64,000 nt of DNA from Epiperipatus broadwayi (Eukaryota > Onychophora > Udeonychophora > Euonychophora > Peripatidae): NCBI GenBank assembly GCA_028023455.1, contig JAQFVV010012402.1, positions 16,866,935-16,930,934 of the forward strand. Direction: 5' to 3'. The position numbers were made by a program, and so were the translations under genes. Positions 38,901 through 53,900 of the stretch are shown here, piece by piece (positions within the stretch are counted from its first letter, which is position 1; every line of letters begins with the position of its first letter). The notes beneath the pieces are model-generated. The model was not told where the DNA came from and searched no databases. It saw only the letters and a list, made by a program, of their open reading frames with translations.

Positions 38901-41900
38901 AGGACTGTAAAGACATCAATCTTAACCGACATACCTATAACTATATCAAAGACCTCTTCTGATGTGCCAACTTCTTCACTTACTTCAATTCCTTCACATA
39001 AAGAATCTTCATCCCAACCTACCTTAACATCCTCCATTTTTGAAGAAAAATTGCATTCAACAGAGACAGATATACTTCCTGATTCACTAACCTCTCAAAT
39101 TTCTGATTCAAAAATATCAACTTTCTTAACTACTGATAGAGAATTGTATTCTTCCATAAGTAAATCAGACAGTACATCTTTTACTGGTTCTTCATCTAGT
39201 AGAATAAGTTCGGATAAAATATCTACTGCTACTACTGAATCCTTCATCACTGCCAGTGGCGGCCAGTAGTGAGGGTGGAGTAACCAACACTTACACAGAT
39301 GTTTCTCCGCATTCCACAGTTGCATCTGTAAGTGAAACAATTCCTGCAATTCTAACACAAGAGCCCTCTACAACATTTAAATCTAGTAAAACTGAGTTAT
39401 TAAAAACAACTGAAAGTGGCCCTTCTTCATATGTTTCAGATATATCTGAAAAAACTATAGTTTCGATGTCACCTTTATCCACACCATTCTCTGAAATGAC
39501 TAATCCAAGCACATTTAAGTATGTGTCTTCAACAGCAATTGCAACTGAACAAAGAGAAACTGGTGAGCATTCCACAGAAACAAATACTTATCATAGCGAT
39601 TCCCTATATTCAATTCTAGAAACTTCTTCCATAACAGAAAGTCTAAATGCAAGTGAAATATTTTCTACAATACCAGTATCTTCTTTAACTAGTATGGCTA
39701 GTACAGAATTATTAAAATCCTCATTAAGCTCGAAACATGAATCAACACCTGTTCCAGAGGAGATTTTGCTCACATCAGACTCAGGAATGTCAACTGAAAC
39801 CATTTCCCCTCCAATTTCTAGTCGCGAACCAATTTCTACTCAACAAAGGACTGTAAAGACATCAATCTTAACCGACATACCTATAACTATATCAAAGACC
39901 TCTTCTGATGTGCCAACTTCTTCACTTACTTCAATTCCTTCACATAAAGAATCTTCATCCCAACCTACCTTAACATCCTCCATTTTTGAAGAAAAATTGC
40001 ATTCAACAGAGACAGATATACTTCCTGATTCACTAACCTCTCAAATTTCTGATTCAAAAATATCAACTTTCTTAACTACTGATAGAGAATTGTATTCTTC
40101 CATAAGTAAATCAGACAGTACATCTTTTACTGGTTCTTCATCTAGTAGAATAAGTTCGGATAAAATATCTACTGCTACTACTGAATCATCTTCATCACTG
40201 CCAGTGGCGGCCAGTAGTGAGGGTGGAGTAACCAGCACTTACACAGATGTTTCTCCGCATTCCACATTTGCATCTGTAAGTGAAACAATTCCTGCAATTC
40301 TAACACAAGAGCCCTCGACAACATTTAAATCTAGTAAAACTGAGTTATTAAAAACAACTGAAAGTGGCCCTTCTTCATATGTTTCAGATATATCTGAAAA
40401 AACTATAGTTTCGATGTCACCTTTATCCACACCATTCTCTGAAATGACTAATCCAAGCACATTTAAGTATGTGTCTTCAACAGCAATTGCAACTGAACAA
40501 AGAGAAACTGGTGAGCATTCCACAGAAACAAATACTTATCATAGCGATTCCCTATATTCAATTCTAGAAACTTCTTCCATAACAGAAAGTCTAAATGCAA
40601 GTGAAATATTTTCTACAATACCAGTATCTTCTTTAACTAGTATGGCTAGTACAGAATTATTAAAATCCTCATTAAGCTCGAAACATGAATCAACACCTGT
40701 TCCAGAGGAGATTTTGCTCACATCAGACTCAGGAATGTCAACTGAAACCATTTCCCCTCCAATTTCTAGTCGCGAACCAATTTCTACTCAACAAAGGACT
40801 GTAAAGACATCAATCTTAACCGACATACCTATAACTATATCAAAGACCTCTTCTGATGTGCCAACTTCTTCACTTACTTCAATTCCTTCACATAAAGAAT
40901 CTTCATCCCAACCTACCTTAACATCCTCCATTTTTGAAGAAAAATTGCATTCAACAGAGACAGATATACTTCCTGATTCACTAACCTCTCAAATTTCTGA
41001 TTCAAAAATATCAACTTTCTTAACTACTGATAGAGAATTGTATTCTTCCATAAGTAAATCAGACAGTACATCTTTTACTGGTTCTTCATCTAGTAGAATA
41101 AGTTCGGATAAAATATCTACTGCTACTACTGAATCTTCATCACTGCCAGTGGCGGCCAGTAGTGAGGGTGGAGTAACCAACACTTACACAGATGTTTCTC
41201 CGCATTCCACAGTTGCATCTGTAAGTGAAACAATTCCTGCAATTCTAACACAAGAGCCCTCGACAACATTTAAATCTAGTAAAACTGAGTTATTAAAAAC
41301 AACTGAAAGTGGCCCTTCTTCATATGTTTCAGATATATTTGAAAAAACTATAGTTTCGATGTCACCTTTATCCACACCATTCTCTGAAATGACTAATCCA
41401 AGCACATTTAAGTATGTGTCTTCAACAGCAATTGCAACTGAACAAAGAGAAACTGGTGAGCATTCCACAGAAACAAATACTTATCATAGCGATTCCCTAT
41501 ATTCAATTCTAGAAACTTCTTCCATAACAGAAACTCTAAATGCAAGTGAAATATTTTCTACAATACCAATATCTTCTTTAACTAGTATGGCTAGTACAGA
41601 ATTATTAAAATCCTCATTAAGCTCGAAACATGAATCAACACCTGTTCCAGAGGAGATTTTGCTCACATCAGACTCAGGAATGTCAACTGAAACCATTTCC
41701 CCTCCAATTTCTAGTCGCGAACCAATTTCTACTCAACAAAGGACTGTAAAGACATCAATCTTAACCGACATACCTATAACTATATCAAAGACCTCTTCTG
41801 ATGTGCCAACTTCTTCACTTACTTCAATTCCTTCACATAAAGAATCTTCATCCCAACCTACCTTAACATCCTCCATTTTTGAAGAAAAATTGCATTCAAC

Positions 41901-44900
41901 AGAGACAGATATACTTCCTGATTCACTAACCTCTCAAATTTCTGATTCAAAAATATCAACTTTCTTAACTACTGATAGAGAATTGTATTCTTCCATAAGT
42001 AAATCAGACAGTACATCTTTTACTGGTTCTTCATCTAGTAGAATAAGTTCGGATAAAATATCTACTGCTACTACTGAATCATCTTCATCACTGCCAGTGG
42101 CGGCCAGTAGTGAGGGTGGAGTAACCAACACTTACACAGATGTTTCTTCGCATTCCACAGTTGCATCTGTAAGTGAAACAATTCCTGCAATTGTAACACA
42201 AGAGCCCTCTACAACATTTAAATCTAGTAAAACTGAGTTATTAAAAACAACTGAAAGTGGCCCTTCTTCATATGTATCAGATATATCTGAAAAAACTATA
42301 GTTTCAATGTCACCTTTATCCACACCATTCTCTGAAATGACTAATCCAAGCACATTTAAGTATGTGTCTTTAACAGCAATTGCAACTGAACAAAGAGAAA
42401 CTGGTGAGCATTCCACAGAAACAAATACTTATCATAGCGATTCCCTATATTCAATTCTAGAAACTTCTTCCATAACAGAAAGTCTAAATGCAAGTGAAAT
42501 ATTTTCTACAATACCAGTATCTTCTTTAACTAGTATGGCTAGTACAGAATTATTAAAATCCTCATTAAGCTCGAAACATGAATCAACACCTGTTCCAGAG
42601 GAGATTTTGCTCACATCAGACTCAGGAATGTCAACTGAAACCATTTCCCCTCCAATTTCTAGTCGCGAACCAATTTCTACTCAACAAAGGACTGTAAAGA
42701 CATCAATCTTAACCGACATACCTATAACTATATCAAAGACCTCTTCTGATGTGCCAACTTTTTCACTTACTTCAATTCCTTCACATAAAGAATCTTCAAC
42801 CCAACCTACATTAACATCCTCCATTTATGAAGAGAAATTGCATTCAACAGAGATAGATATACTTCCTGATTCACTAACCTCTCAAATTTCTGATTCAAAA
42901 ATATCAACTTTATTAACTACTGATAGAGAATTGTATTCTTCCATAAGTAAATCAGACAGTACATCTTTTACTGGTTCTTCATCTAGTAGAATAAGTTCGG
43001 ATAAAATATCTACTGCTACTACTGAATCTTCATCACTGCCAGTGGCGGCCAGTAGTGAGGGTGGAGTAACCAACACTTACACAGATGTTTCTCCGCATTC
43101 CACAGTTGCATCTGTAAGTGAAACAATTCCTGCAATTCTAACACAAGAGCCCTCGACAACATTTAAATCTAGTAAAACTGAGTTATTAAAAACAACTGAA
43201 AGTGGCCCTTCTTCATATGTTTCAGATATATCTGAAAAAACTATAGTTTCGATGTCACCTTTATCCACACCATTCTCTGAAATGACTAATCCAAGCACAT
43301 TTAAGTATGTGTCTTCAACAGCAATTGCAACTGAACAAAGAGAAACTGGTGAGCATTCCACAGAAACAAATACTTATCATAGCGATTCCCTATATTCAAT
43401 CTCTAGAAACTTCTTCCATAACAGAAAGTCTAAATGCAAGTGAAATATTTTCTACAATACCAGTATCTTCTTTAACTAGTATGGCTAGTACAGAATTATT
43501 AAAATCCTCATTAAGCTCGAAACATGAATCAACACCTGTTCCAGAGGAGATTTTGCTCACATCAGACTCAGGAATGTCAACTGAAACCATTTCCCCTCCA
43601 ATTTCTAGTCGCGAACCAATTTCTACTCAACAAAGGACTGTAAAGACATCAATCTTAACCGACATACCTATAACTATATCAAAGACCTCTTCTGATGTGC
43701 CAACTTCTTCACTTACTTCAATTCCTTCACATAAAGAATCTTCATCCCAACCTACCTTAACATCCTCCATTTTTGAAGAAAAATTGCATTCAACAGAGAC
43801 AGATATACTTCCTGATTCACTAACCTCTCAAATTTCTGATTCAAAAATATCAACTTTCTTAACTACTGATAGAGAATTGTATTCTTCCATAAGTAAATCA
43901 GACAGTACATCTTTTACTGGTTCTTCATCTAGTAGAATAAGTTCGGATAAAATATCTACTGCTACTACTGAATCTTCATCACTGCCAGTGGCGGCCAGTA
44001 GTGAGGGTGGAGTAACCAACAGTTACATAGATGTTTCTCCGCATTCCACAATTGCATCTGTAAGTGAAACAATTCCTGCAATTCTAACACAAAAGCCCTC
44101 GACAACATTTAAATCTAGTAAAACTGAGTTATTAAAAACAACTGAAAGTGGCCCTTCTTCATATGTTTCAGATATATTTGAAAAAACTATAGTTTCGATG
44201 TCACCTTTATCCACACCATTCTCTGAAATGACTAATCCAAGCACATTTAAGTATGTGTCTTCAACAGCAATTGCAACTGAACAAAGAGAAACTGGTGAGC
44301 ATTCCACAGAAACAAATACTTATCATAGCGATTCCCTATATTCAATTCTAGAAACTTCTTCCATAACAGAAAGTCTAAATGCAAGTGAAATATTTTCTAC
44401 AATACCAGTATCTTCTTTAACTAGTATGGCTAGTACAGAATTATTAAAATCCTCATTAAGCTCGAAACATGAATCAACACCTATTCCAGAGGAGATTTTG
44501 CTCACATCAGACTCAGGAATGTCAACTGAAACCATTTCCCCTCCAATTTCTAGTCGCGAACCAATTTCTACTCAACAAAGGACTGTAAAGACATCAATCT
44601 TAACCGACATACCTATAACTATATCAAAGACCTCTTCTGATGTGCCAACTTCTTCACTTACTTCAATTCCTTCACATAAAGAATCTTCATCCCAACCTAC
44701 CTTAACATCCTCCATTTTTGAAGAAAAATTGCATTCAACAGAGACAGATATACTTCCTGATTCACTAACCTCTCAAATTTCTGATTCAAAAATATCAACT
44801 TTCTTAACTACTGATAGAGAATTGTATTCTTCCATAAGTAAATCAGACAGTACATCTTTTACTGGTTCTTCATCTAGTAGAATAAGTTCGGATAAAATAT

Positions 44901-47900
44901 CTACTGCTACTACTGAATCATCTTCATCACTGCCAGTGGCGGCCAGTAGTGAGGGTGGAGTAACCAACACTTACACAGATGTTTCTCCGCATTCCACATT
45001 TGCATCTGTAAGTGAAACAATTCCTGCAATTCTAACACAAGAGCCCTCGACAACATTTAAATCTAGTAAAACTGAGTTATTAAAAACAACTGAAAGTGGC
45101 CCTTCTTCATATGTTTCAGATATATCTGAAAAAACTATAGTTTCGATGTCACCTTTATCCACACCATTCTCTGAAATGACTAATCCAAGCACATTTAAGT
45201 ATGTGTCTTCAACAGCAATTGCAACTGAACAAAGAGAAACTGGTGAGCATTCCACAGAAACAAATACTTATCATAGCGATTCCCTATATTCAATTCTAGA
45301 AACTTCTTCCATAACAGAAAGTCTAAATGCAAGTGAAATATTTTCTACAATACCAGTATCTTCTTTAACTAGTATGGCTAGTACAGAATTATTAAAATCC
45401 TCATTAAGCTCGAAACATGAATCAACACCTGTTCCAGAGGAGATTTTGCTCACATCAGACTCAGGAATGTCAACTGAAACCATTTCCCCTCCAATTTCTA
45501 GTCGCGAACCAATTTCTACTCAACAAAGGACTGTAAAGACATCAATCTTAACCGACATACCTATAACTATATCAAAGACCTCTTCTGATGTGCCAACTTC
45601 TTCACTTACTTCAATTCCTTCACATAAAGAATCTTCATCCCAACCTACCTTAACATCCTCCATTTTTGAAGAAAAATTGCATTCAACAGAGACAGATATA
45701 CTTCCTGATTCACTAACCTCTCAAATTTCTGATTCAAAAATATCAACTTTCTTAACTACTGATAGAGAATTGTATTCTTCCATAAGTAAATCAGACAGTA
45801 CATCTTTTACTGGTTCTTCATCTAGTAGAATAAGTTCGGATAAAATATCTACTGCTACTACTGAATCTTCATCACTGCCAGTGGCGGCCAGTAGTGAGGG
45901 TGGAGTAACCAACACTTACACAGATGTTTCTCCGCATTCCACAGTTGCATCTGTACACGACGCTCTTCCGATCTCTGCAATTCTAACACAAGAGCCCTCG
46001 ACAACATTTAAATCTAGTAAAACTGAGTTATTAAAAACAACTGAAAGTGGCCCTTCTTCATATGTTTCAGATATATTTGAAAAAACTATAGTTTCGATGT
46101 CACCTTTATCCACACCATTCTCTGAAATGACTAATCCAAGCACATTTAAGTATGTGTCTTCAACAGCAATTGCAACTGAACAAAGAGAAACTGGTGAGCA
46201 TTCCACAGAAACAAATACTTATCATAGCGATTCCCTATATTCAATTCTAGAAACTTCTTCCATAACAGAAACTCTAAATGCAAGTGAAATATTTTCTACA
46301 ATACCAATATCTTCTTTAACTAGTATGGCTAGTACAGAATTATTAAAATCCTCATTAAGCTCGAAACATGAATCAACACCTGTTCCAGAGGAGATTTTGC
46401 TCACATCAGACTCAGGAATGTCAACTGAAACCATTTCTCCTCCAATTTCTAGTCGTGAACCAACTTCTACTCAACAAAAGACTGTAAAGACATCAATCTT
46501 AACCGACATACCTATAACTATATCAAAGACCTCTTCTGATGTGCCAACTTCTTCACTTACTTCAATTCCTTCACATAAAGAATCTTCATCCCAACCTACC
46601 TTAACATCCTCCATTTTTGAAGAAAAATTGCATTCAACAGAGACAGATATACTTCCTGATTCACTAACCTCTGAAATTTCTGATTCAAAAATATCAACTT
46701 TCTTAACTACTGATAGAGAGTTGTATTCTTCCATAAGTAAATCAGACAGTACATCTTTTACTGGTTCTTCATCTAGTAGAATAAGTTCGGATAAAATATC
46801 TACTGCTACTACTGAATCATCTTCATCACTGCCAGTGGCGGCCAGTAGTGAGGGTGGAGTAACCAACACTTACACAGATGTTTCTTCGCATTCCACAGTT
46901 GCATCTGTAAGTGAAACAATTCCTGCAATTGTAACACAAGAGCCCTCTACAACATTTAAATCTAGTAAAACTGAGTTATTAAAAACAACTGAAAGTGGCC
47001 CTTCTTCATATGTATCCGATATATCTGAAAAAACTATAGTTTCAATGTCACCTTTATCCACACCATTCTCTGAAATGACTAATCCAAGCACATTTAAGTA
47101 TGTGTCTTTAACAGCAATTGCAACTGAACAAAGAGAAACTGGTGAGCATTCCACAGAAACAAATACTTATCATAGCGATTCCCTATATTCAATTCTAGAA
47201 ACTTCTTCCATAACAGAAAGTCTAAATGCAAGTGAAATATTTTCTACAATACCAGTATCTTCTTTAACTAGTATAACTAGTACAGAATTATTAAAATCCT
47301 CATTAAGCTCGAAACATGAATCAACACCTGTTCCAGAGGAGATTTTGCTCACATCAGACTCAGGAATGTCAACTGAAACCATTTCCCCTCCAATTTCTAG
47401 TCACGAACCAATTTCTACTCAACAAAGGACTGTAAAGACATCAATCTTAACCGACATACCTATAACTATATCAAAGACCTCTTCTGATGTGCCAACTTCT
47501 TCACTTACTTCAATTCCTTCACATAAAGAATCTTCATCCCAACCTACCTTAACATCCTCCATTTTTGAAGAGAAATTGCATTCAACAGAGATAGATATAC
47601 TTCCTGATTCACTAACCTCTCAAATTTCTGATTCAAAAATATCAACTTTCTTAACTACTGATAGAGAATTGTATTCTTCCATAAGTAAATCAGACAGTAC
47701 ATCTTTTACTGGTTCTTCATCTAGTAGAATAAGTTCGGATAAAATATCTACTGCTACTACTGAATCTTCATCACTGCCAGTGGCAGCCAGTAGTGAGGGT
47801 GGAGTAACCAACACTTACACAGATGTTTCTCCGCATTCCACAGTTGCATCTGTAAGTGAAACAATTCCTGCAATTCTAACACAAGAGCCCTCGACAACAT

Positions 47901-50900
47901 TTAAATCTAGTAAAACTGAGTTATTAAAAACAACTGAAAGTGGCCCTTCTTCATATGTTTCAGATATATCTGAAAAAACTATAGTTTCGATGTCACCTTT
48001 ATCCACACCATTCTCTGAAATGACTAATCCAAGCACATTTAAGTATGTGTCTTCAACAGCAATTGCAACTGAACAAAGAGAAACTGGTGAGCATTCCACA
48101 GAAACAAATACTTATCATAGCGATTCTCTATATTCAATCTTAGAAACTTCTTCCATAACAGAAAGTCTAAATGCAAGTGAAATATTTTCTACAATACCAG
48201 TATCTTCTTTAACTAGTATGGCTAGTACAGAATTATTAAAATCCTCATTAAGCTCGAAACATGAATCAACACCTGTTCCAGAGGAGATTTTGCTCACATC
48301 AGACTCAGGAATGTCAACTGAAACCATTTCCCCTCCAATTTCTAGTCGCGAACCAATTTCTACTCAACAAAGGACTGTAAAGACATCAATCTTAACCGAC
48401 ATACCTATAACTATATCAAAGACCTCTTCTGATGTGCCAACTTCTTCACTTACTTCAATTCCTTCACATAAAGAATCTTCATCCCAACCTACCTTAACAT
48501 CCTCCATTTTTGAAGAAAAATTGCATTCAACAGAGACAGATATACTTCCTGATTCACTAACCTCTCAAATTTCTGATTCAAAAATATCAACTTTCTTAAC
48601 TACTGATAGAGAATTGTATTCTTCCATAAGTAAATCAGACAGTACATCTTTTACTGGTTCTTCATCTAGTAGAATAAGTTCGGATAAAATATCTACTGCT
48701 ACTACTGAATCTTCATCACTGCCAGTGGCGGCCAGTAGTGAGGGTGGAGTAACCAACACTTACACAGATGTTTCTCCGCATTCTACAGTTGCATCTGTAA
48801 GTGAAACAATTCCTGCAATTCTAACACAAGAGCCCTCGACAACATTTAAATCTAGTAAAACTGAGTTATTAAAAACAACTGAAAGTGGCCCTTCTTCATA
48901 TGTTTCTGATATATCTGAAAAAACTATAGTTTCGATGTCACCTTTATCCACACCATTCTCTGAAATGACTAATCCAAGCACATTTAAGTATGTGTCTTCA
49001 ACAGCAATTGCAACTGAACAAAGAGAAACTGGTGAGCATTCCACAGAAACAAATACTTATCATAGCGATTCCCTATATTCAATTCTAGAAACTTCTTCCA
49101 TAACAGAAAGTCTAAATGCAAGTGAAATATTTTCTACAATACCAGTATCTTCTTTAACTAGTATGGCTAGTACAGAATTATTAAAATCCTCATTAAGCTC
49201 GAAACATGAATCAACACCTGTTCCAGAGGAGATTTTGCTCACATCAGACTCAGGAATGTCAACTGAAACCATTTCCCCTCCAATTTCTAGTCGCGAACCA
49301 ATTTCTACTCAACAAAGGACTGTAAAGACATCAATCTTAACCGACATACCTATAACTATATCAAAGACCTCTTCTGATGTGCCAACTTCTTCACTTACTT
49401 CAATTCCTTCACATAAAGAATCTTCATCCCAACCTACCTTAACATCCTCCATTTTTGAAGAAAAATTGCATTCAACAGAGACAGATATACTTCCTGATTC
49501 ACTAACCTCTCAAATTTCTGATTCAAAAATATCAACTTTCTTAACTACTGATAGAGAATTGTATTCTTCCATAAGTAAATCAGACAGTACATCTTTTACT
49601 GGTTCTTCATCTAGTAGAATAAGTTCGGATAAAATATCTACTGCTACTACTGAATCTTCATCACTGCCAGTGGCAGCCAGTAGTGAGGGTGGAGTAACCA
49701 ACACTTACACAGATGTTTCTCCGCATTCCACAGTTGCATCTGTAAGTGAAACAATTCCTGCAATTCTAACACAAGAGCCCTCGACAACATTTAAATCTAG
49801 TAAAACTGAGTTATTAAAAACAACTGAAAGTGGCCCTTCTTCATATGTTTCTGATATATCTGAAAAAACTATAGTTTCGATGTCACCTTTATCCACACCA
49901 TTCTCTGAAATGACTAATCCAAGCACATTTAAATATGTGTCTTCAACAGCAATTGCAACTGAACAAAGAGAAACTGGTGAGCATTCCACAGAAACAAATA
50001 CTTATCATAGCGATTCCCTATATTCAATTCTAGAAACTTCTTCCATAACAGAAAGTCTAAATGCAAGTGAAATATTTTCTACAATACCAGTATCTTCTTT
50101 AACTAGTATGGCTAGTACAGAATTATTAAAATCCTCATTAAGCTCGAAACATGAATCAACACCTGTTCCAGAGGAGATTTTGCTCACATCAGACTCAGGA
50201 ATGTCAACTGAAACCATTTCCCCTCCAATTTCTAGTCGCGAACCAATTTCTACTCAACAAAGGACTGTAAAGACATCAATCTTAACCGACATACCTATAA
50301 CTATATCAAAGACCTCTTCTGATGTGCCAACTTCTTCACTTACTTCAATTCCTTCACATAAAGAATCTTCATCCCAACCTACCTTAACATCCTCCATTTT
50401 TGAAGAAAAATTGCATTCAACAGAGACAGATATACTTCCTGATTCACTAACCTCTCAAATTTCTGATTCAAAAATATCAACTTTCTTAACTACTGATAGA
50501 GAATTGTATTCTTCCATAAGTAAATCAGACAGTACATCTTTTACTGGTTCTTCATCTAGTAGAATAAGTTCGGATAAAATATCTACTGCTACTACTGAAT
50601 CTTCATCACTGCCAGTGGCGGCCAGTAGTGAGGGTGGAGTAACCAACACTTACACAGATGTTTCTCCGCATTCCACAGTTGCATCTGTAAGTGAAACAAT
50701 TCCTGCAATTCTAACACAAGAGCCCTCGACAACATTTAAATCTAGTAAAACTGAGTTATTAAAAACAACTGAAAGTGGCCCTTCTTCATATGTTTCAGAT
50801 ATATCTGAAAAAACTATAGTTTCGATGTCACCTTTATCCACACCATTCTCTGAAATGACTAATCCAAGCACATTTAAGTATGTGTCTTCAACAGCAATTG

Positions 50901-53900
50901 CAACTGAACAAAGAGAAACTGGTGAGCATTCCACAGAAACAAATACTTATCATAGCGATTCCCTATATTCAATCTTAGAAACATCTTCCATAACAGAAAG
51001 TCTAAATGCAAGTGAAATATTTTCTACAATACCAGTATCTTCTTTCACTAGTATGGCTAGTACAGAATTATTAAAATCCTCATTAAGCTCGAAACATGAA
51101 TCAACACCTGTTCCAGAGGAGATTTTGCTCACATCAGACTCAGGAATGTCAACTGAAACCATTTCCCCTCCAATTTCTAGTCGCGAACCAATTTCTACTC
51201 AACAAAGGACTGTAAAGACATCAATCTTAACCGACATACCTATAACTATATCAAAGACCTCTTCTGATGTGCCAACTTCTTCACTTACTTCAATTCCTTC
51301 ACATAAAGAATCTTCATCCCAACCTACCTTAACATCCTCCATTTTTGAAGAAAAATTGCATTCAACAGAGACAGATATACTTCCTGATTCACTAACCTCT
51401 CAAATTTCTGATTCAAAAATATCAACTTTCTTAACTACTGATAGAGAATTGTATTCTTCCATAAGTAAATCAGACAGTACATCTTTTACTGGTTCTTCAT
51501 CTAGTAGAATAAGTTCGGATAAAATATCTACTGCTACTGCTGAATCTTCATCACTGCCAGTGGCGGCCAGTAGTGAGGGTGGAGTAACAAACACTTACAC
51601 AGATGTTTCTCCGCATTCTACAGTTGCATCTGTAAGTGAAACAATTCCTGCAATTCTAACACAAGAGCCCTCGACAACATTTAAATCTAGTAAAACTGAG
51701 TTATTAAAAACAACTGAAAGTGGCCCTTCTTCATATGTTTCTGATATATCTGAAAAAACTATAGTTTCGATGTCACCTTTATCCACACCATTCTCTGAAA
51801 TGACTAATCCAAGCACATTTAAGTATGTGTCTTCAACAGCAATTGCAACTGAACAAAGAGAAACTGGTGAGCATTCCACAGAAACAAATACTTATCATAG
51901 CGATTCTCTATATTCAATCTTAGAAACTTCTTCCATAACAGAAAGTCTAAATGCAAGTGAAATATTTTCTACAATACCAGTATCTTCTTTAACTAGTATG
52001 GCTAGTACAGAATTATTAAAATCCTCATTAAGCTCGAAACATGAATCAACACCTGTTCCAGAGGAGATTTTGCTCACATCAGACTCAGGAATGTCAACTG
52101 AAACCATTTCCCCTCCAATTTCTAGTCGCGAACCAATTTCTACTCAACAAAGGACTGTAAAGACATCAATCTTAACCGACATACCTATAACTATATCAAA
52201 GACCTCTTCTGATGTGCCAACTTCTTCACTTACTTCAATTCCTTCACATAAAGAATCTTCATCCCAACCTACCTTAACATCCTCCATTTTTGAAGAAAAA
52301 TTGCATTCAACAGAGACAGATATACTTCCTGATTCACTAACCTCTCAAATTTCTGATTCAAAAATATCAACTTTCTTAACTACTGATAGAGAATTGTATT
52401 CTTCCATAAGTAAATCAGACAGTACATCTTTTACTGGTTCTTCATCTAGTAGAATAAGTTTGGATAAAATATCTACTGCTACTACTGAATCTTCATCACT
52501 GCCAGTGGCGGCCAGTAGTGAGGGTGGAGTAACCAACACTTACACAGATGTTTCTCCGCATTCTACAGTTGCATCTGTAAGTGAAACAATTCCTGCAATT
52601 CTAACACAAGAGCCCTCGACAACATTTAAATCTAGTAAAACTGAGTTATTAAAAACAACTGAAAGTGGCCCTTCTTCATATGTTTCTGATATATCTGAAA
52701 AAACTATAGTTTCGATGTCACCTTTATCCACACCATTCTCTGAAATGACTAATCCAAGCACATTTAAGTATGTGTCTTCAACAGCAATTGCAACTGAACA
52801 AAGAGAAACTGGTGAGCATTCCACAGAAACAAATACTTATCATAGCGATTCCCTATATTCAATTCTAGAAACTTCTTCCATAACAGAAAGTCTAAATGCA
52901 AGTGAAATATTTTCTACAATACCAGTATCTTCTTTAACTAGTATGGCTAGTACAGAATTATTAAAATCCTCATTAAGCTCGAAACATGAATCAACACCTG
53001 TTCCAGAGGAGATTTTGCTCACATCAGACTCAGGAATGTCAACTGAAACCATTTCCCCTCCAATTTCTAGTCGCGAACCAATTTCTACTCAACAAAGGAC
53101 TGTAAAGACATCAATCTTAACCGACATACCTATAACTATATCAAAGACCTCTTCTGATGTGCCAACTTCTTCACTTACTTCAATTCCTTCACATAAAGAA
53201 TCTTCATCCCAACCTACCTTAACATCCTCCATTTTTGAAGAAAAATTGCATTCAACAGAGACAGATATACTTCCTGATTCACTAACCTCTCAAATTTCTG
53301 ATTCAAAAATATCAACTTTCTTAACTACTGATAGAGAATTGTATTCTTCCATAAGTAAATCAGACAGTACATCTTTTACTGGTTCTTCATCTAGTAGAAT
53401 AAGTTCGGATAAAATATCTACTGCTACTACTGAATCTTCATCACTGCCAGTGGCGGCCAGTAGTGAGGGTGGAGTAACCAACACTTACACAGATGTTTCT
53501 CCGCATTCCACAGTTGCATCTGTAAGTGAAACAATTCCTGCAATTCTAACACAAGAGCCCTCGACAACATTTAAATCTAGTAAAACTGAGTTATTAAAAA
53601 CAACTGAAAGTGGCCCTTCTTCATATGTTTCAGATATATCTGAAAAAACTATAGTTTCGATGTCACCTATATCCACATCATTCTCTGAAATGACTAATCC
53701 AAGCACATTTAAGTATGTGTCTTCAACAGCAATTGCAACTGAACAAAGAGAAACTGGTGAGCATTCCACAGAAACAAATACTTATCATAGCGATTCCCTA
53801 TATTCAATCTTAGAAACATCTTCCATAACAGAAAGTCTAAATGCAAGTGAAATATTTTCTACAATACCAGTATCTTCTTTCACTAGTATGGCTAGTACAG

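Noticed and set aside
30056-43443. Five separate genes, one per open-frame segment
   Set aside because: The segments are colinear parts of one repeat array. Breaks occur at single-base insertions, mostly superpositions of known unit variants, and removing them gives one frame with matching splice phases.
45951-45980. A genuine repeat variant coding for HDALPIS
   Set aside because: The bases match the sequencing adapter exactly over 20 nt and occur only once among 34 units.
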